A DNA stretch of 64,000 bases from Acinetobacter seifertii. GTDB taxonomy: Bacteria > Pseudomonadota > Gammaproteobacteria > Pseudomonadales > Moraxellaceae. Location: the NCBI RefSeq assembly GCF_000368065.1, contig NZ_KB851200.1, positions 263,827 to 327,826 of the forward strand, read 5' to 3'. Shown one piece after another: positions 17,788 through 26,731 of the stretch. The position numbers and the translations under genes were made by a program. The notes beneath the pieces were generated by a model. The model was not told where the DNA came from, did not search any database, and worked only from the letters and a program-made list of their open reading frames with translations. The first letter of the stretch is position 1. Each line of letters starts with the position of its first letter.

Positions 17788-17910
17788 TTGCATAAACTCA
17801 GGGTGTTTTGTCGTTTTGGGTGCACCGATTTTCTTTTGGTAGCTTTGGTCTAAGACCTGTATCACCAGTACAAATGCAATTAAAAATACAGGAAACAATA
17901 TAGTTTTCAC
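17785..17910 (-). CDS. 41-aa single-pass membrane protein coupled to the MFS transporter gene
   Basis: A short frame starts with GTG at 17908-17910 and overlaps the MFS stop by four bases (GTGA), the usual sign of translational coupling. GGAG lies nine bases before the start, inside the end of the MFS gene. The protein begins with one hydrophobic helix (KTILFPVFLIAFVLVIQVL) and ends in a polar basic tail (SYQKKIGAPKTTKHPEFMQ). I recognise no family. Inference: a small accessory subunit of the transporter. The alternative is a fortuitous frame, but start, overlap and composition argue for a gene. Confidence 0.6.
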   Translation of the reverse strand: MKTILFPVFLIAFVLVIQVLDQSYQKKIGAPKTTKHPEFMQ

Positions 17911-19085
17911 GTTTCGGTTGCTCCGAGAGTGGTAGGTAGGGAAGGACGGGTGCGAACTAAAAGGCTCAACGCAAATAGCAAAACAATGCCACCCATTAAA
18001 AAGAGATGGGCATACGACCAGTGCAAGTGATGTAAGGTACTTATAACCACGCCACCTAAAAGCTGGGTACTGGCAAAGCCAATCGTGGCAAGGCTCCAAA
18101 GTTTTTGATAACGCTGCTCATAAATTTGTAAAAGGCTATAAGAGCTAATAAACACGGTGGCAGGCGTGAGCAAACCTGTAAGAAATGAAGACAATGCAAG
18201 TAAAGATATGGCATGTGAAAAGAACGGTAATGCAACGGCTATGGAGTAAATGCCATAAAGCCATTTAATTGCTTGTAAATATCCGGTGAGGCGGCTTAAA
18301 CAGTACGCCACGAAAGCGCCTATACAGCTTCCGATGCCATACAGCACCCAAAACAAATTTCGCTGTTGCAATGGAAAATGCAAGGTTCCCGATAAGTAAT
18401 CCATCCAAAACAAAGAGTGCGGAATATAGGCAAAAGCACTGCACATATAGGCAATAATAATGACCAGTCCCAAGCGTGAATGTTTGATGCTTTGAGGAAC
18501 TTGGCTGGTTGTTTGAACAGACTGCTGTGGTTGATGGTTGAGTAATTGGAAAAGTACCAAACTGCCAAAAATAGAGAGCGCTGCAAAAATGCTCCAGACA
18601 TATTGAACGGGCATATTTTTAAGTAAGGGAATAATAATAGTCGCAGATAACACGCCTACACCAATGCCGCTAAACCCTAAAAAATTGACTTTGAGTCTTT
18701 GACTTATTGCAATATTTTTCATGGCAAAGCTCGGTGCCAAAATCATGAGTAGGCCGCCTGCAATTCCTGAAATTGTGCGCCAGAACACGAACCAAACCAA
18801 TGGCATGTGTATCAAAGCACAGCAGAGTAGGCTTAAACTGCCTACAACTGCCGAACTTACAATGAGTATGGGAATAGATTTTTCTTTAATACTAAATAAC
18901 GCCAATAATGCACCTAGCAAATAGCCCAGCAAATTTGCACTGCCTAAGAAGCTTGCGAAGTCGTGTGTCCATCCGTATTGCACAATCATGATTGGCATGA
19001 GGGCAGTGTAGGAAAATCTAAAAACACCAATACCCAAGCAAGTTGCTAAAAATACAAGCAGACTCATTCGATAAAGCGTAGTCAT
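17907..19085 (-). CDS. Major facilitator superfamily transporter, YbfB/YjiJ type
   Basis: A 392-aa inner-membrane transporter with about 12 helices. The start region (CLGIGVFRFSYTALMPIMI) and the first-loop stretch SANLLGYLLGALLA are typical of the YbfB/YjiJ family of MFS proteins. The substrate is unknown. It is transcribed away from a LysR-type regulator with 96 bp between the two starts, a standard regulator-target arrangement. A 41-aa membrane protein overlaps its stop codon. Confidence 0.88.
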   Translation of the reverse strand: MTTLYRMSLLVFLATCLGIGVFRFSYTALMPIMIVQYGWTHDFASFLGSANLLGYLLGALLALFSIKEKSIPILIVSSAVVGSLSLLCCALIHMPLVWFVFWRTISGIAGGLLMILAPSFAMKNIAISQRLKVNFLGFSGIGVGVLSATIIIPLLKNMPVQYVWSIFAALSIFGSLVLFQLLNHQPQQSVQTTSQVPQSIKHSRLGLVIIIAYMCSAFAYIPHSLFWMDYLSGTLHFPLQQRNLFWVLYGIGSCIGAFVAYCLSRLTGYLQAIKWLYGIYSIAVALPFFSHAISLLALSSFLTGLLTPATVFISSYSLLQIYEQRYQKLWSLATIGFASTQLLGGVVISTLHHLHWSYAHLFLMGGIVLLFALSLLVRTRPSLPTTLGATET

Positions 19086-19159
19086 GAGAAATCACTCAAT
19101 TTTTTTATTATTAAAAGCGAGTTTTGCAATCTTTAAAAATGATTTAATATGATACTAAT

Positions 19160-19176
19160 TATCTTATTTTGAGATA
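19160..19176. promoter_or_regulatory. Candidate LysR-type operator in the lysR/MFS intergenic region
   Basis: TATCT-TATTTTG-AGATA is a 17-bp inverted repeat containing the T-N11-A core typical of LysR sites. It lies a few bases before the regulator start, and a related GATA-CTAAT-TATC overlaps its upstream side. Position suits autorepression; binding is untested. Confidence 0.4.
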
Positions 19177-19181
19177 GTGGT

Positions 19182-20063
19182 ATGTTGCTTAAGTCTCTAG
19201 AGTTTTTTTTAGCAGTGGCAGAGAGTGGAAGTTTTTCACTGGCTGCACAAAAAATGTATACGGTTCAATCGAATATCACCAGTCATGTGAAAAAGCTTGA
19301 AGAAGAGTTAGGAGTGGTTTTATTAAATCGCCATAATCCCGTGACATTAACCAATGCAGGGCAGCAGTTGCATAGTTATGCTGTTCAAATGATCGCGCTG
19401 CACAATAAAGCGAAAAAAATCTTTCAATACAGTGATATTGATCCGAACGAAACCATTCGTTTAGGCAGTATGGAAACTACAGCGGCCATACGACTTCCTC
19501 AATTACTGAATGAATGTATGCAGCAATATCCTAATTTGCCGATTGAGCTTCAAACTCACCCAACAGGATATTTGATTAACGCTGTGCAGCAAGGTGAGCT
19601 TGATTGCGCTTTTGTAGCCTCGAAATATGTGATTCCTGAGTTATATAGCTATCCAATATGGCAAGAACAATTGGTTTTAGTTTGTCCGAAACAGCAAACC
19701 GAGTTTCCTGATATTGCCACGCTTGCAAAGACCAGATTTATTTCATTTCGACAAGGGTGTTCCTATCGCCATGCAATTGAGCTGTTTTTAAATGACCATA
19801 GTGTGCCGCCTTCGCAAATCATGGAAATGGGCAGTCTGGACGGTATTGTCAGTTGTGTGGAGCTAGGTGTCGGCTTTGCGCTATTGCCAAAGTCATATTT
19901 GACTAAAGTGGCTGATAAATTGTCGTTAAGCTGTTTTGAAATTAATACTGAATCTGCACACTTTACCACTTATGTCGTTGCTCAGCCTCCTGAGACATGG
20001 GGGAGCAATCTAAAGCAATTTATTGGTTTTATTGAGCAACAGTTTATACAGAAATGTGCTTAA
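19182..20063 (+). CDS. LysR-family transcriptional regulator
   Basis: A 293-aa DNA-binding regulator. The N-terminal winged helix-turn-helix (about 1-60) contains FFLAVAESGSFSLAAQKMY and ITSHVKKLEEELGVVLLNR, the LysR signature. A periplasmic-binding-protein-like effector domain (about 90-290) follows. It is divergent from the MFS transporter and presumably controls it in response to an unknown small molecule. Confidence 0.93.
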   Translation: MLLKSLEFFLAVAESGSFSLAAQKMYTVQSNITSHVKKLEEELGVVLLNRHNPVTLTNAGQQLHSYAVQMIALHNKAKKIFQYSDIDPNETIRLGSMETTAAIRLPQLLNECMQQYPNLPIELQTHPTGYLINAVQQGELDCAFVASKYVIPELYSYPIWQEQLVLVCPKQQTEFPDIATLAKTRFISFRQGCSYRHAIELFLNDHSVPPSQIMEMGSLDGIVSCVELGVGFALLPKSYLTKVADKLSLSCFEINTESAHFTTYVVAQPPETWGSNLKQFIGFIEQQFIQKCA

Positions 20064-20260
20064 TTTTAATACATAAATGTCCTACTTAGCTTATGCCCTA
20101 AAAGTGATATATATGTATTTAAATGTCATTTTATATTCTCATCCAGATCGGCAATGATCTGCATGCTAGAAAATTGTGGAAAAGGGTAGTTTATATAGGC
20201 CGGCTATGGTCAAATATGCCCCCTTAAAAGATGACACAAGCAATAATTTGGAGTTTGGGA

Positions 20261-21655
20261 ATGAATATACCCTTAATCATCAATATTGTGGTTTTTGTCG
20301 GGTTAATATTTTTACTCGCCCAAACACGTAAAACGGACTGGAGCTTATCTAAAAAAGTTCTTGCTGGCTTAGTTCTAGGTGTAGTGTTTGGTTTAGGACT
20401 ACATTTGATTTATGGCGGTGGCCATCCGATTCTTGCTGAATCTATTAGCTGGTTTAATATTGTTGGTAACGGCTATGTAAAACTTTTACAAATGGTCGTG
20501 ATGCCTTTGGTATTTGTATCGATTTTAGGCGCAGTAGCCAAGTTGCATCAGGCTTCCTCTTTAGGAAAAATCAGCGTCTATACCATCGGAACTCTACTAT
20601 TCACAACGTTAATTGCTGCGCTGGTTGGTGTATTTGTGACGAACTTATTTGGTTTAACTGCCAAAGGTTTGGTGCAAGGTGCTGCTGAAACTGCGCGTTT
20701 AACTGCAATTAATACTGATTATGTAAGCAAAGTAACAGATTTAAGCGTACCGCAATTTATTCTTTCCTTTATTCCAAGTAACCCTTTTGCTGAGTTAACG
20801 GGTGCAAATCCGACTTCAATTATTAGTGTAGTTATTTTTGCTGTCTTTTTAGGGATAGCTGCGCTTAATTTAATGAAAGATGATGCAGAAAAAGGTCAGC
20901 GTATTTTGACTGCTATTCAGACGTTACAGTCTTGGGTCATGAAGCTTGTACGTTTAGTCATGACGCTTACACCGTATGGTGTTTTTGCGCTTATGACTAA
21001 GGTTGTGGCAAGTTCAAATGTGGCTGACATTTTAAACCTAGGTGGTTTTTTAGTTGCGTCATATTTAGGTTTGGCGATTATGTTTGGCGTTCATGCCATT
21101 ATTTTGACTCTAACAGGTGTTTCTCCGCTTAAGTTCTTTAAGAAAGTTGCGCCTGTTTTAACATTCGCATTTACAAGCCGTTCAAGTGCAGCAAGTATTC
21201 CACTGAGTATTGAAGCGCAAACTCGTCGTTTGGGTATTCCCGAATCTATTGCGAGTTTTTCTGCTTCGTTTGGTGCAACCATTGGTCAAAATGGTTGTGC
21301 GGGTTTATACCCAGCAATGTTGGCAGTCATGGTTGCGCCAACCATGGGTATTAATACACTCGACCCAATGTGGATTGCTTCTTTAGTGGGTATTGTGACT
21401 TTAAGTTCAATTGGTGTGGCTGGTGTTGGTGGTGGTGCAACTTTTGCTGCACTGATTGTGCTTCCTGCAATGGGTTTACCTGTAACTTTGGTTGCGCTGC
21501 TTATTTCAATCGAACCGTTAATTGATATGGGCCGTACTGCATTAAATGTAAATGGTTCAATGACTGCAGGTGTAGTGACGAGTCAACTGATGGGCCAAAC
21601 AGATAAAGACATATTAAATAGTGAAGATGAAATTGAGTTAACTCAACATCATTAA
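20261..21655 (+). CDS. tcyP: L-cystine symporter TcyP (dicarboxylate/amino acid:cation symporter family)
   Basis: Inner-membrane sodium-coupled transporter of the DAACS family. It closely resembles E. coli TcyP (YdjN) along its length, for example [60 protein letters not shown] and [19 protein letters not shown] chose the ATG at 20261: GGAG lies seven bases upstream and the product (464 aa, MNIPLI) aligns with the E. coli start. An ATG ten codons earlier is less likely. It is expected to import cystine as a sulphur source and ends in a long terminator. Confidence 0.95.
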   Translation: MNIPLIINIVVFVGLIFLLAQTRKTDWSLSKKVLAGLVLGVVFGLGLHLIYGGGHPILAESISWFNIVGNGYVKLLQMVVMPLVFVSILGAVAKLHQASSLGKISVYTIGTLLFTTLIAALVGVFVTNLFGLTAKGLVQGAAETARLTAINTDYVSKVTDLSVPQFILSFIPSNPFAELTGANPTSIISVVIFAVFLGIAALNLMKDDAEKGQRILTAIQTLQSWVMKLVRLVMTLTPYGVFALMTKVVASSNVADILNLGGFLVASYLGLAIMFGVHAIILTLTGVSPLKFFKKVAPVLTFAFTSRSSAASIPLSIEAQTRRLGIPESIASFSASFGATIGQNGCAGLYPAMLAVMVAPTMGINTLDPMWIASLVGIVTLSSIGVAGVGGGATFAALIVLPAMGLPVTLVALLISIEPLIDMGRTALNVNGSMTAGVVTSQLMGQTDKDILNSEDEIELTQHH

Positions 21656-21663
21656 TAGTTAGT

Positions 21664-21702
21664 ATAAAACGGCTCATTCATATCTGAATGAGCCGTTTTT
21701 TA
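21664..21702 (+). terminator. Terminator of tcyP
   Basis: Perfect 15-bp stem AAAACGGCTCATTCA / TGAATGAGCCGTTTT with loop TATC and a following T-run. Confidence 0.95.
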
Positions 21703-21804
21703 TATGCTTAAATTGCCACTGTGATGTTAATTTTAAAAAAACTGTATCTGTTTTTATTTTAAATAGTTTTAGAAAATGAGCTTATTACAAAAGAGAGCAC
21801 TATC

Positions 21805-22620
21805 ATGAAAATGTATCAAGTCGATGCTTTTACAAAAGAGTTATTTCGTGGAAATCCAGCTGCTGTGATTGTTGAAAAAGAGTGGCTAGATGCAGATTTA
21901 ATGCAAAAGATAGCGCTTGAAAATAACTTATCTGAAACTGCTTTTGTAAAAATTATAGATTCTGAAAACTATGAAATTCGTTGGTTTACACCAATGGTTG
22001 AAGTCGATTTTTGTGGTCATGCGACTCTTGCGAGTGCTTTTGTACTCTTTAAAGATTTTACGGATAAAAAGACCATTAATTTTCATGTCCGGAACTTAGG
22101 GCTTTTTATTGTTCACCAAGATGAAGATGGCAAAATCAGAATGAATTTTCCAATTCGTAAGGCTGAACAAGTGGAAGATTATCCAGCTATTTTACGACAA
22201 GCTTTAAGCAAACCATTTAAGGCTGTTTATCAAAATGTTCAAGCTTATATTGTTGAGTATGAATCAGTGCAAGACGTGTTAGATGAGCAGCCTGACATGA
22301 ACTTACTTAAAGCCTTAGGTAAACGGACAGCTATTACGACTACAGATATGGATATCGTAATCACTACAAAAGCAGACGAGCATTATGACTGTGTGTCTCG
22401 TTATTTTGCACCTGTTGCAGGCATTGAAGAAGACCCTGTTACAGGTTCAATTCATACTGCAATAGCGCCGTTATGGGCAGAAAAGCTGAGCAAAAATAAT
22501 ATTGTGGCTTATCAAGCTTCTAGCCGTGGAGGCGTTTTATATTGCAATATACTGAATCAGGAACGTATTGAAATTGCAGGATATGGCAAACTTTATATGC
22601 AAGCAGAAATTTTTCTTTAA
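21805..22620 (+). CDS. PhzF-family isomerase/epimerase-like protein
   Basis: A 271-aa cytoplasmic protein of the PhzF family (two diaminopimelate-epimerase-like halves). Visible family motifs are VDAFTKELFRGNPAAVI at the start with the catalytic glutamate region SETAFV, DFCGHATLASAF, and EEDPVTGSIHTAIAPLWAEK in the second half. No phenazine genes are nearby, so the name reflects the fold only and the substrate is unknown. It is monocistronic. Confidence 0.92.
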   Translation: MKMYQVDAFTKELFRGNPAAVIVEKEWLDADLMQKIALENNLSETAFVKIIDSENYEIRWFTPMVEVDFCGHATLASAFVLFKDFTDKKTINFHVRNLGLFIVHQDEDGKIRMNFPIRKAEQVEDYPAILRQALSKPFKAVYQNVQAYIVEYESVQDVLDEQPDMNLLKALGKRTAITTTDMDIVITTKADEHYDCVSRYFAPVAGIEEDPVTGSIHTAIAPLWAEKLSKNNIVAYQASSRGGVLYCNILNQERIEIAGYGKLYMQAEIFL

Positions 22621-22625
22621 AATAA

Positions 22626-22652
22626 AAAGCCGTTTAAATAAACGGCTTTCTT
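22626..22652 (+). terminator. Terminator of the PhzF-like gene
   Basis: Perfect stem AAAGCCGTTT / AAACGGCTTT with loop AAAT, followed by CTTTT. Confidence 0.9.
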
Positions 22653-22742
22653 TTCAAAACTTTACTATTAATGTCAGCTTAAATTACCTACTATACTCTT
22701 ACAACTATTGATTTTTTATTATTCAAATTAATTGGTATTTCT

Positions 22743-25505
22743 ATGTTCATGCAGTTTAAACAACTGACTCTCTCCCTATGTATTCTTGGTTTAAGTGCTG
22801 CGTCTTTTGCACAAACGACATTAGTAAAAAGTAAGCAAAATATTGAGGAATATAAATTAGATAATGGCTTTCGGGTAGTGCTTGCACCGAATGACAAAGA
22901 AAATAAAATCTTTATTAATACTATCTATTTGACAGGTTCTTTAAATGACCCACAAGGTAAAAGTGGCTTAGCCCATTTACTTGAGCATTTGGCATTTAAA
23001 GGCACGCAAAACGTAAAGGGTGAAGAATTTCAGCGCCGTTTAGATCAATATACATTAATGACAAATGCGAGCACGGATTACTATTCAACCAAATATACCA
23101 ATATTGTTCGTCCAGAGAAAAATGCGCTAGATCAAGTGTTGTACCTTGAATCAGAGCGTATGGATAAATTGGTTCTACAAGAAAAATTTGTACCTTCTGA
23201 AATTGAAATCGTAAAGCGTGAACGTGAAGTCCGTATGGATCAGCCTTTTGCTGTCTTAATGGATCAAATGTGGAAATCGGCTTATGGAAACAAGTATTTA
23301 GGGCGATTACCAATTGGTGATTTACCTGAGCTTAAGTCTATTAAAATGCCTGAATTGAACCAGTTCTACCGCAGTTGGTACGCACCTAACAATGCGGTTA
23401 TGGTTGTTTCAGGTAAGTTTGATAAAACTGATGTTTTAAAAACAATTGACCAATATTTTAGTCCGATTCCTGCGCGAGCTGTGCCGAAGCCTGTTCAGGT
23501 ACCTGTCTTAGATTCTACAAAAATGAAGGATCGTGAGTTTTTAGTGAAAAAGGGCAGTGATTTGGCCAAATTCCATATCTATATGAATGGAAAAAACACG
23601 AAAATTCAGCCAACACTCGCTTTAGCACCAATGTTATATACCATGCAACCAAGTGGTCATTTATACCAAAACATGGTTGAAACGGGTATTTCTACAGACG
23701 TTCAGGCATCAACATGGTTAGATCAAGATTTTAATGTCGTATTTTTAGGGGCGGTTTACTCACCAAAAAATGACCCTAATAAAGTTGAAAGTGCTCTACT
23801 CTCTGGAATAGAAAAGGGTAAGCCTTTTACAGAGACTGAGCTAAATCGCGTAAAAAGCTTAATGAAAACGCAAGGCGAGTTAGTCAATAAAGATGCTGTT
23901 GCTTTGGGTTCTCGTTTAAGTGATTACAGTGTAGCTGGTGGGCAATGGGACCAATATTTTAAAGATTTAGATGCAGTTGAGAAAGTGAAACTCAATGAAG
24001 TCAATCAAACCTTAAAGCAGTTTCTTGTTGCTGGCCATCGTATTGATGGCGATATTTTGCCGACACCTGAAGATCAAAAGAAAGCATTGCAACTTGACCC
24101 TAAAGATAAGCCTAAAACTTTAGATCAAACCGATGTTAAACCAGAGCCTTTAAAAGACCCGAAAGTTTATCAACAAGAAGTTAATGAGTTTTTAAAAACC
24201 TCAAAGCAATATGCCGAAACTAATGAGAAAAAGATTAGCCGCGGGAAACTTAAAAACGGAATGAAGTATGCTTTGTTCCCCGTAGAAACTCGTGATGATC
24301 GTACCTATGCCACCATTACGATGGATTTTGGTACGGAAAAATCTTTATTTGATAAAGGCACAGTTGTTGATTTAACTTCATATTTATTACTGCGTGGCTC
24401 TGACAAATATAGTTTGCAAGATATTGCAGATAAATCGATTGATGCAGGTGGTGCAGCTTATGCAAGTGCCGACGGCAATGGCATGACTATTAACATTCAA
24501 TCTAAAACTGAAAAATTTGATGAATTTTTCAAGTTTGTTTTAGAGGTCATGAAAAATCCGAAGTTCGAACAATCTCAATTTGATTTAATTAAGTCTCAAA
24601 GCTTGTCGAGCCTTGATCGTCCTTATACTGAACCAGATGTCGTGGCAGGTTTAACATTATCACGTTTAATTGAAGAATACCAACCGGGTGATTTGCGTTA
24701 TCACTTCGAACCTGAGTTGGCTAAAAAACAATTGAAGAATGTGACTCAAGAACAAGTGAAAGAGCTATATCAGCATTTCTTTGCAATGAACCATGCGCAA
24801 ATTGCGATTACGGGTGCATTTGATGCAAAGAAAATGAAAAATCTCTTGAATCAAGAGTTTGGGAGCTGGAATAGTGAGCAACCATACGAAAAAATCTTAA
24901 TTAAACATGTCGATTTTCCTGCTCAGAAAGTGCATGCTTTATCTGAACAACGCGAGTTTGGTAGTTATCAAAGTATAATCACACTACCAGTTGGGAAAAA
25001 TCATCCTGACGCACCTGCATTAATTTTAATGAATTATATTTTAGGTGATTCTCAAATCTCATCGCGTTTGGCTCAAGAGCTTCGTGAAAAAAATGCATTG
25101 GTATATGGTTTTGGAACAGGTCTACAGCTTGATCAGGACACGAATGTTGGTGCGTTAAGTATTAGTGCAAACTATACGGCTGGGCGTTCAGCACAAGTCT
25201 CTGATTCAGTTCATAAAGTACTAAATGACTTGTTAACGAAGGGTATCACTGAGCAAGAGCTTGCAGCAGCTAAAGCAGATCTCATGAAGAAGCGTGTTAC
25301 TGCATTAGAAGATGAGCGCAACATTCACGGTATGTTAAATATTGAGCTTGAGTCGGGTAAAACATTACTTGACCGCGTTAAGCATGATCAAGACTTAACT
25401 AAGTTGACCGTTGCCGATGTGAACGCAGTTGTTAAAAAATATAATAAACCTTCAAACCTTGTGGAAGTGATGGCTGACCAATATGGCCAAGCGCAAAAGC
25501 AATAA
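22743..25505 (+). CDS. M16-family zinc metalloprotease (two-domain, periplasmic)
   Basis: A 920-aa pitrilysin-type protease with a signal peptide (LTLSLCILGLSAASFAQT, cleavage near ASFAQ). The first M16 unit carries the inverted zinc motif HLLEH in GLAHLLEHLAFKGTQN, and the third ligand is expected in the ERMDKLV to EIEIVKREREVRMD region. The second unit (about 490-910) lacks the motif and should be the inactive clamshell half. Two ATG codons lie two codons apart at the start; the first is used here. Substrates are probably periplasmic peptides. Confidence 0.93.
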   Translation: MFMQFKQLTLSLCILGLSAASFAQTTLVKSKQNIEEYKLDNGFRVVLAPNDKENKIFINTIYLTGSLNDPQGKSGLAHLLEHLAFKGTQNVKGEEFQRRLDQYTLMTNASTDYYSTKYTNIVRPEKNALDQVLYLESERMDKLVLQEKFVPSEIEIVKREREVRMDQPFAVLMDQMWKSAYGNKYLGRLPIGDLPELKSIKMPELNQFYRSWYAPNNAVMVVSGKFDKTDVLKTIDQYFSPIPARAVPKPVQVPVLDSTKMKDREFLVKKGSDLAKFHIYMNGKNTKIQPTLALAPMLYTMQPSGHLYQNMVETGISTDVQASTWLDQDFNVVFLGAVYSPKNDPNKVESALLSGIEKGKPFTETELNRVKSLMKTQGELVNKDAVALGSRLSDYSVAGGQWDQYFKDLDAVEKVKLNEVNQTLKQFLVAGHRIDGDILPTPEDQKKALQLDPKDKPKTLDQTDVKPEPLKDPKVYQQEVNEFLKTSKQYAETNEKKISRGKLKNGMKYALFPVETRDDRTYATITMDFGTEKSLFDKGTVVDLTSYLLLRGSDKYSLQDIADKSIDAGGAAYASADGNGMTINIQSKTEKFDEFFKFVLEVMKNPKFEQSQFDLIKSQSLSSLDRPYTEPDVVAGLTLSRLIEEYQPGDLRYHFEPELAKKQLKNVTQEQVKELYQHFFAMNHAQIAITGAFDAKKMKNLLNQEFGSWNSEQPYEKILIKHVDFPAQKVHALSEQREFGSYQSIITLPVGKNHPDAPALILMNYILGDSQISSRLAQELREKNALVYGFGTGLQLDQDTNVGALSISANYTAGRSAQVSDSVHKVLNDLLTKGITEQELAAAKADLMKKRVTALEDERNIHGMLNIELESGKTLLDRVKHDQDLTKLTVADVNAVVKKYNKPSNLVEVMADQYGQAQKQ

Positions 25506-25515
25506 CTAACTTATC

Positions 25516-25548
25516 AAATAAAAAGCCACATGAAGTGGCTTTTTATTT
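25516..25548. terminator. Bidirectional terminator between M16 protease and DUF3144-like genes
   Basis: A 14-bp stem AAATAAAAAGCCAC / GTGGCTTTTTATTT with loop ATGAA lies between two convergent genes, with T-tracts on both strands. Confidence 0.92.
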
Positions 25549-25564
25549 GAGTATTTAAAGCTTA

Positions 25565-25954
25565 TTAATGGTCATGGTCATGTTTGTGAGCATGGAAATC
25601 TTCATTCTTACGGAAACGTAAGTAGTTTTCGAACTGTTCACAATACTCATCAAAGTTATCTTCGAGCATCATTTGAAATTGCTGAAGCAAATAAGACATC
25701 ACTTGCTCTTTTGCATCGCGCATTTCATTGCCATCTTTAAAATTGTTTGCAGCCACCCACGTGTTAAAACGGGCAGTGGCAAATAACATGGCTGCACTCA
25801 CTTGGCCGCGAAGTTCAGCAGGGTCAGGCTTTTGGCCTTTAGGCGGGCGACAAAAATCATTCGCTTGTTTAATGAATTCATCCGCACGCTCAAAGAAAAC
25901 AGCATTTAACGCTTCTTCTTCAGTAATATCTGTTGCATTAATCTTTTGAGACAT
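25565..25954 (-). CDS. DUF3144-like conserved protein with histidine-rich tail
   Basis: A 129-aa acidic, mostly helical protein. The central region (FFERADEFIKQANDF to SAAMLFATARFNTWV) looks like the DUF3144 family of small proteobacterial proteins of unknown function. The tail HAHKHDHDH could bind metal. I chose the ATG at 25952-25954; a TTG five codons earlier would be an unusual start. It is convergent with the M16 protease. No function can be assigned. Confidence 0.75.
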   Translation of the reverse strand: MSQKINATDITEEEALNAVFFERADEFIKQANDFCRPPKGQKPDPAELRGQVSAAMLFATARFNTWVAANNFKDGNEMRDAKEQVMSYLLQQFQMMLEDNFDEYCEQFENYLRFRKNEDFHAHKHDHDH

Positions 25955-26058
25955 GACATATTCCCGCAAAAATAGAGCTGCTTATTATAGGCAAAGCCTT
26001 GCGGAAACAAAACCTTTGCCTTAGTCTGTAAATAGCCTAAGTGTTGGAAGTTCTAATT

Positions 26059-26691
26059 ATGCAAGATGCGATAGCCGTTCAAAGTTTAAAAACAGACATT
26101 GCTCTATTACGTCAGCATATTTTTCCACCCCAATATTTAGAGCATGTCGAAGGGCTACCAATTTATTATGGTTTGCAAGAAGAAGTTTTAGCCTATTACC
26201 AACAATGGAAAGATTTAATCGAAAGGGCACAAGAGCTTTTTCAACCTTTTATGGAAGATGAATTACCAGATGCAATTCATTTACCAAGCCATCTGAACTT
26301 ACCATTATTCTTTTTTCATGTAGATCGGATTCGTATTAATAAAACACGTGCTAAAGAGTCGAAAACTTTTCGTGGTGTGGCAAGTCTTATTGAAAAATGC
26401 GGTCAGTTTGAAACAGATCAGATTTTTACCATGCAAGAATGGTTGCAGAGTGATGATACGGCAGCACTGGTTGCTCACCGTGAATTTATCGACTTGAGAA
26501 CTTATGTGTTCCAGCATGGTCAAAGTGAATATACACGTTCACGTTTTTATACCAATGGTATAGTACTAGGGGTAGAGCCTCACTTTGAACTCGTCGATGC
26601 CCGAGATAAACCAAGAAAGCAGCGTAGCGATAGCTATAATGACCCGTTAGCAGATAACGGTGTATGGAAAGTATTTGGTAAATACCGATAA
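26059..26691 (+). CDS. Conserved protein of unknown function
   Basis: A 210-aa soluble, helix-rich protein without signal peptide or membrane segments. GGAAG nine bases before the ATG at 26059 decides that start over a GTG at 26041. The centre (LPLFFFHVDRIRINKTRAK) and the C-terminal half (HGQSEYTRSRFYTNGIVLG, then NDPLADNGVWKVFGKYR) look conserved and ordered, but I recognise no family. It is divergent from the DUF3144-like gene and convergent with the CYTH-CHAD gene, so context gives no function. Confidence 0.7.
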   Translation: MQDAIAVQSLKTDIALLRQHIFPPQYLEHVEGLPIYYGLQEEVLAYYQQWKDLIERAQELFQPFMEDELPDAIHLPSHLNLPLFFFHVDRIRINKTRAKESKTFRGVASLIEKCGQFETDQIFTMQEWLQSDDTAALVAHREFIDLRTYVFQHGQSEYTRSRFYTNGIVLGVEPHFELVDARDKPRKQRSDSYNDPLADNGVWKVFGKYR

Positions 26692-26696
26692 TATAA

Positions 26697-26724
26697 AAAG
26701 TCGCGACATCTATGTCGCGACTTT
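26697..26724. terminator. Bidirectional terminator
   Basis: Perfect 13-bp stem AAAGTCGCGACAT / ATGTCGCGACTTT with loop CT, between two convergent genes. Confidence 0.9.
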
Positions 26725-26731
26725 AAGATAT

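Noticed and set aside
17621..17842. A 73-aa plus-strand frame
   Set aside because: It runs through a strong terminator hairpin, has no clear ribosome site and has odd composition; the minus-strand 41-aa frame is the better gene here.
20064..20260. A regulatory RNA upstream of tcyP
   Set aside because: Only a short GATC/GATC hairpin and AT-rich sequence are visible; nothing matches a known riboswitch.
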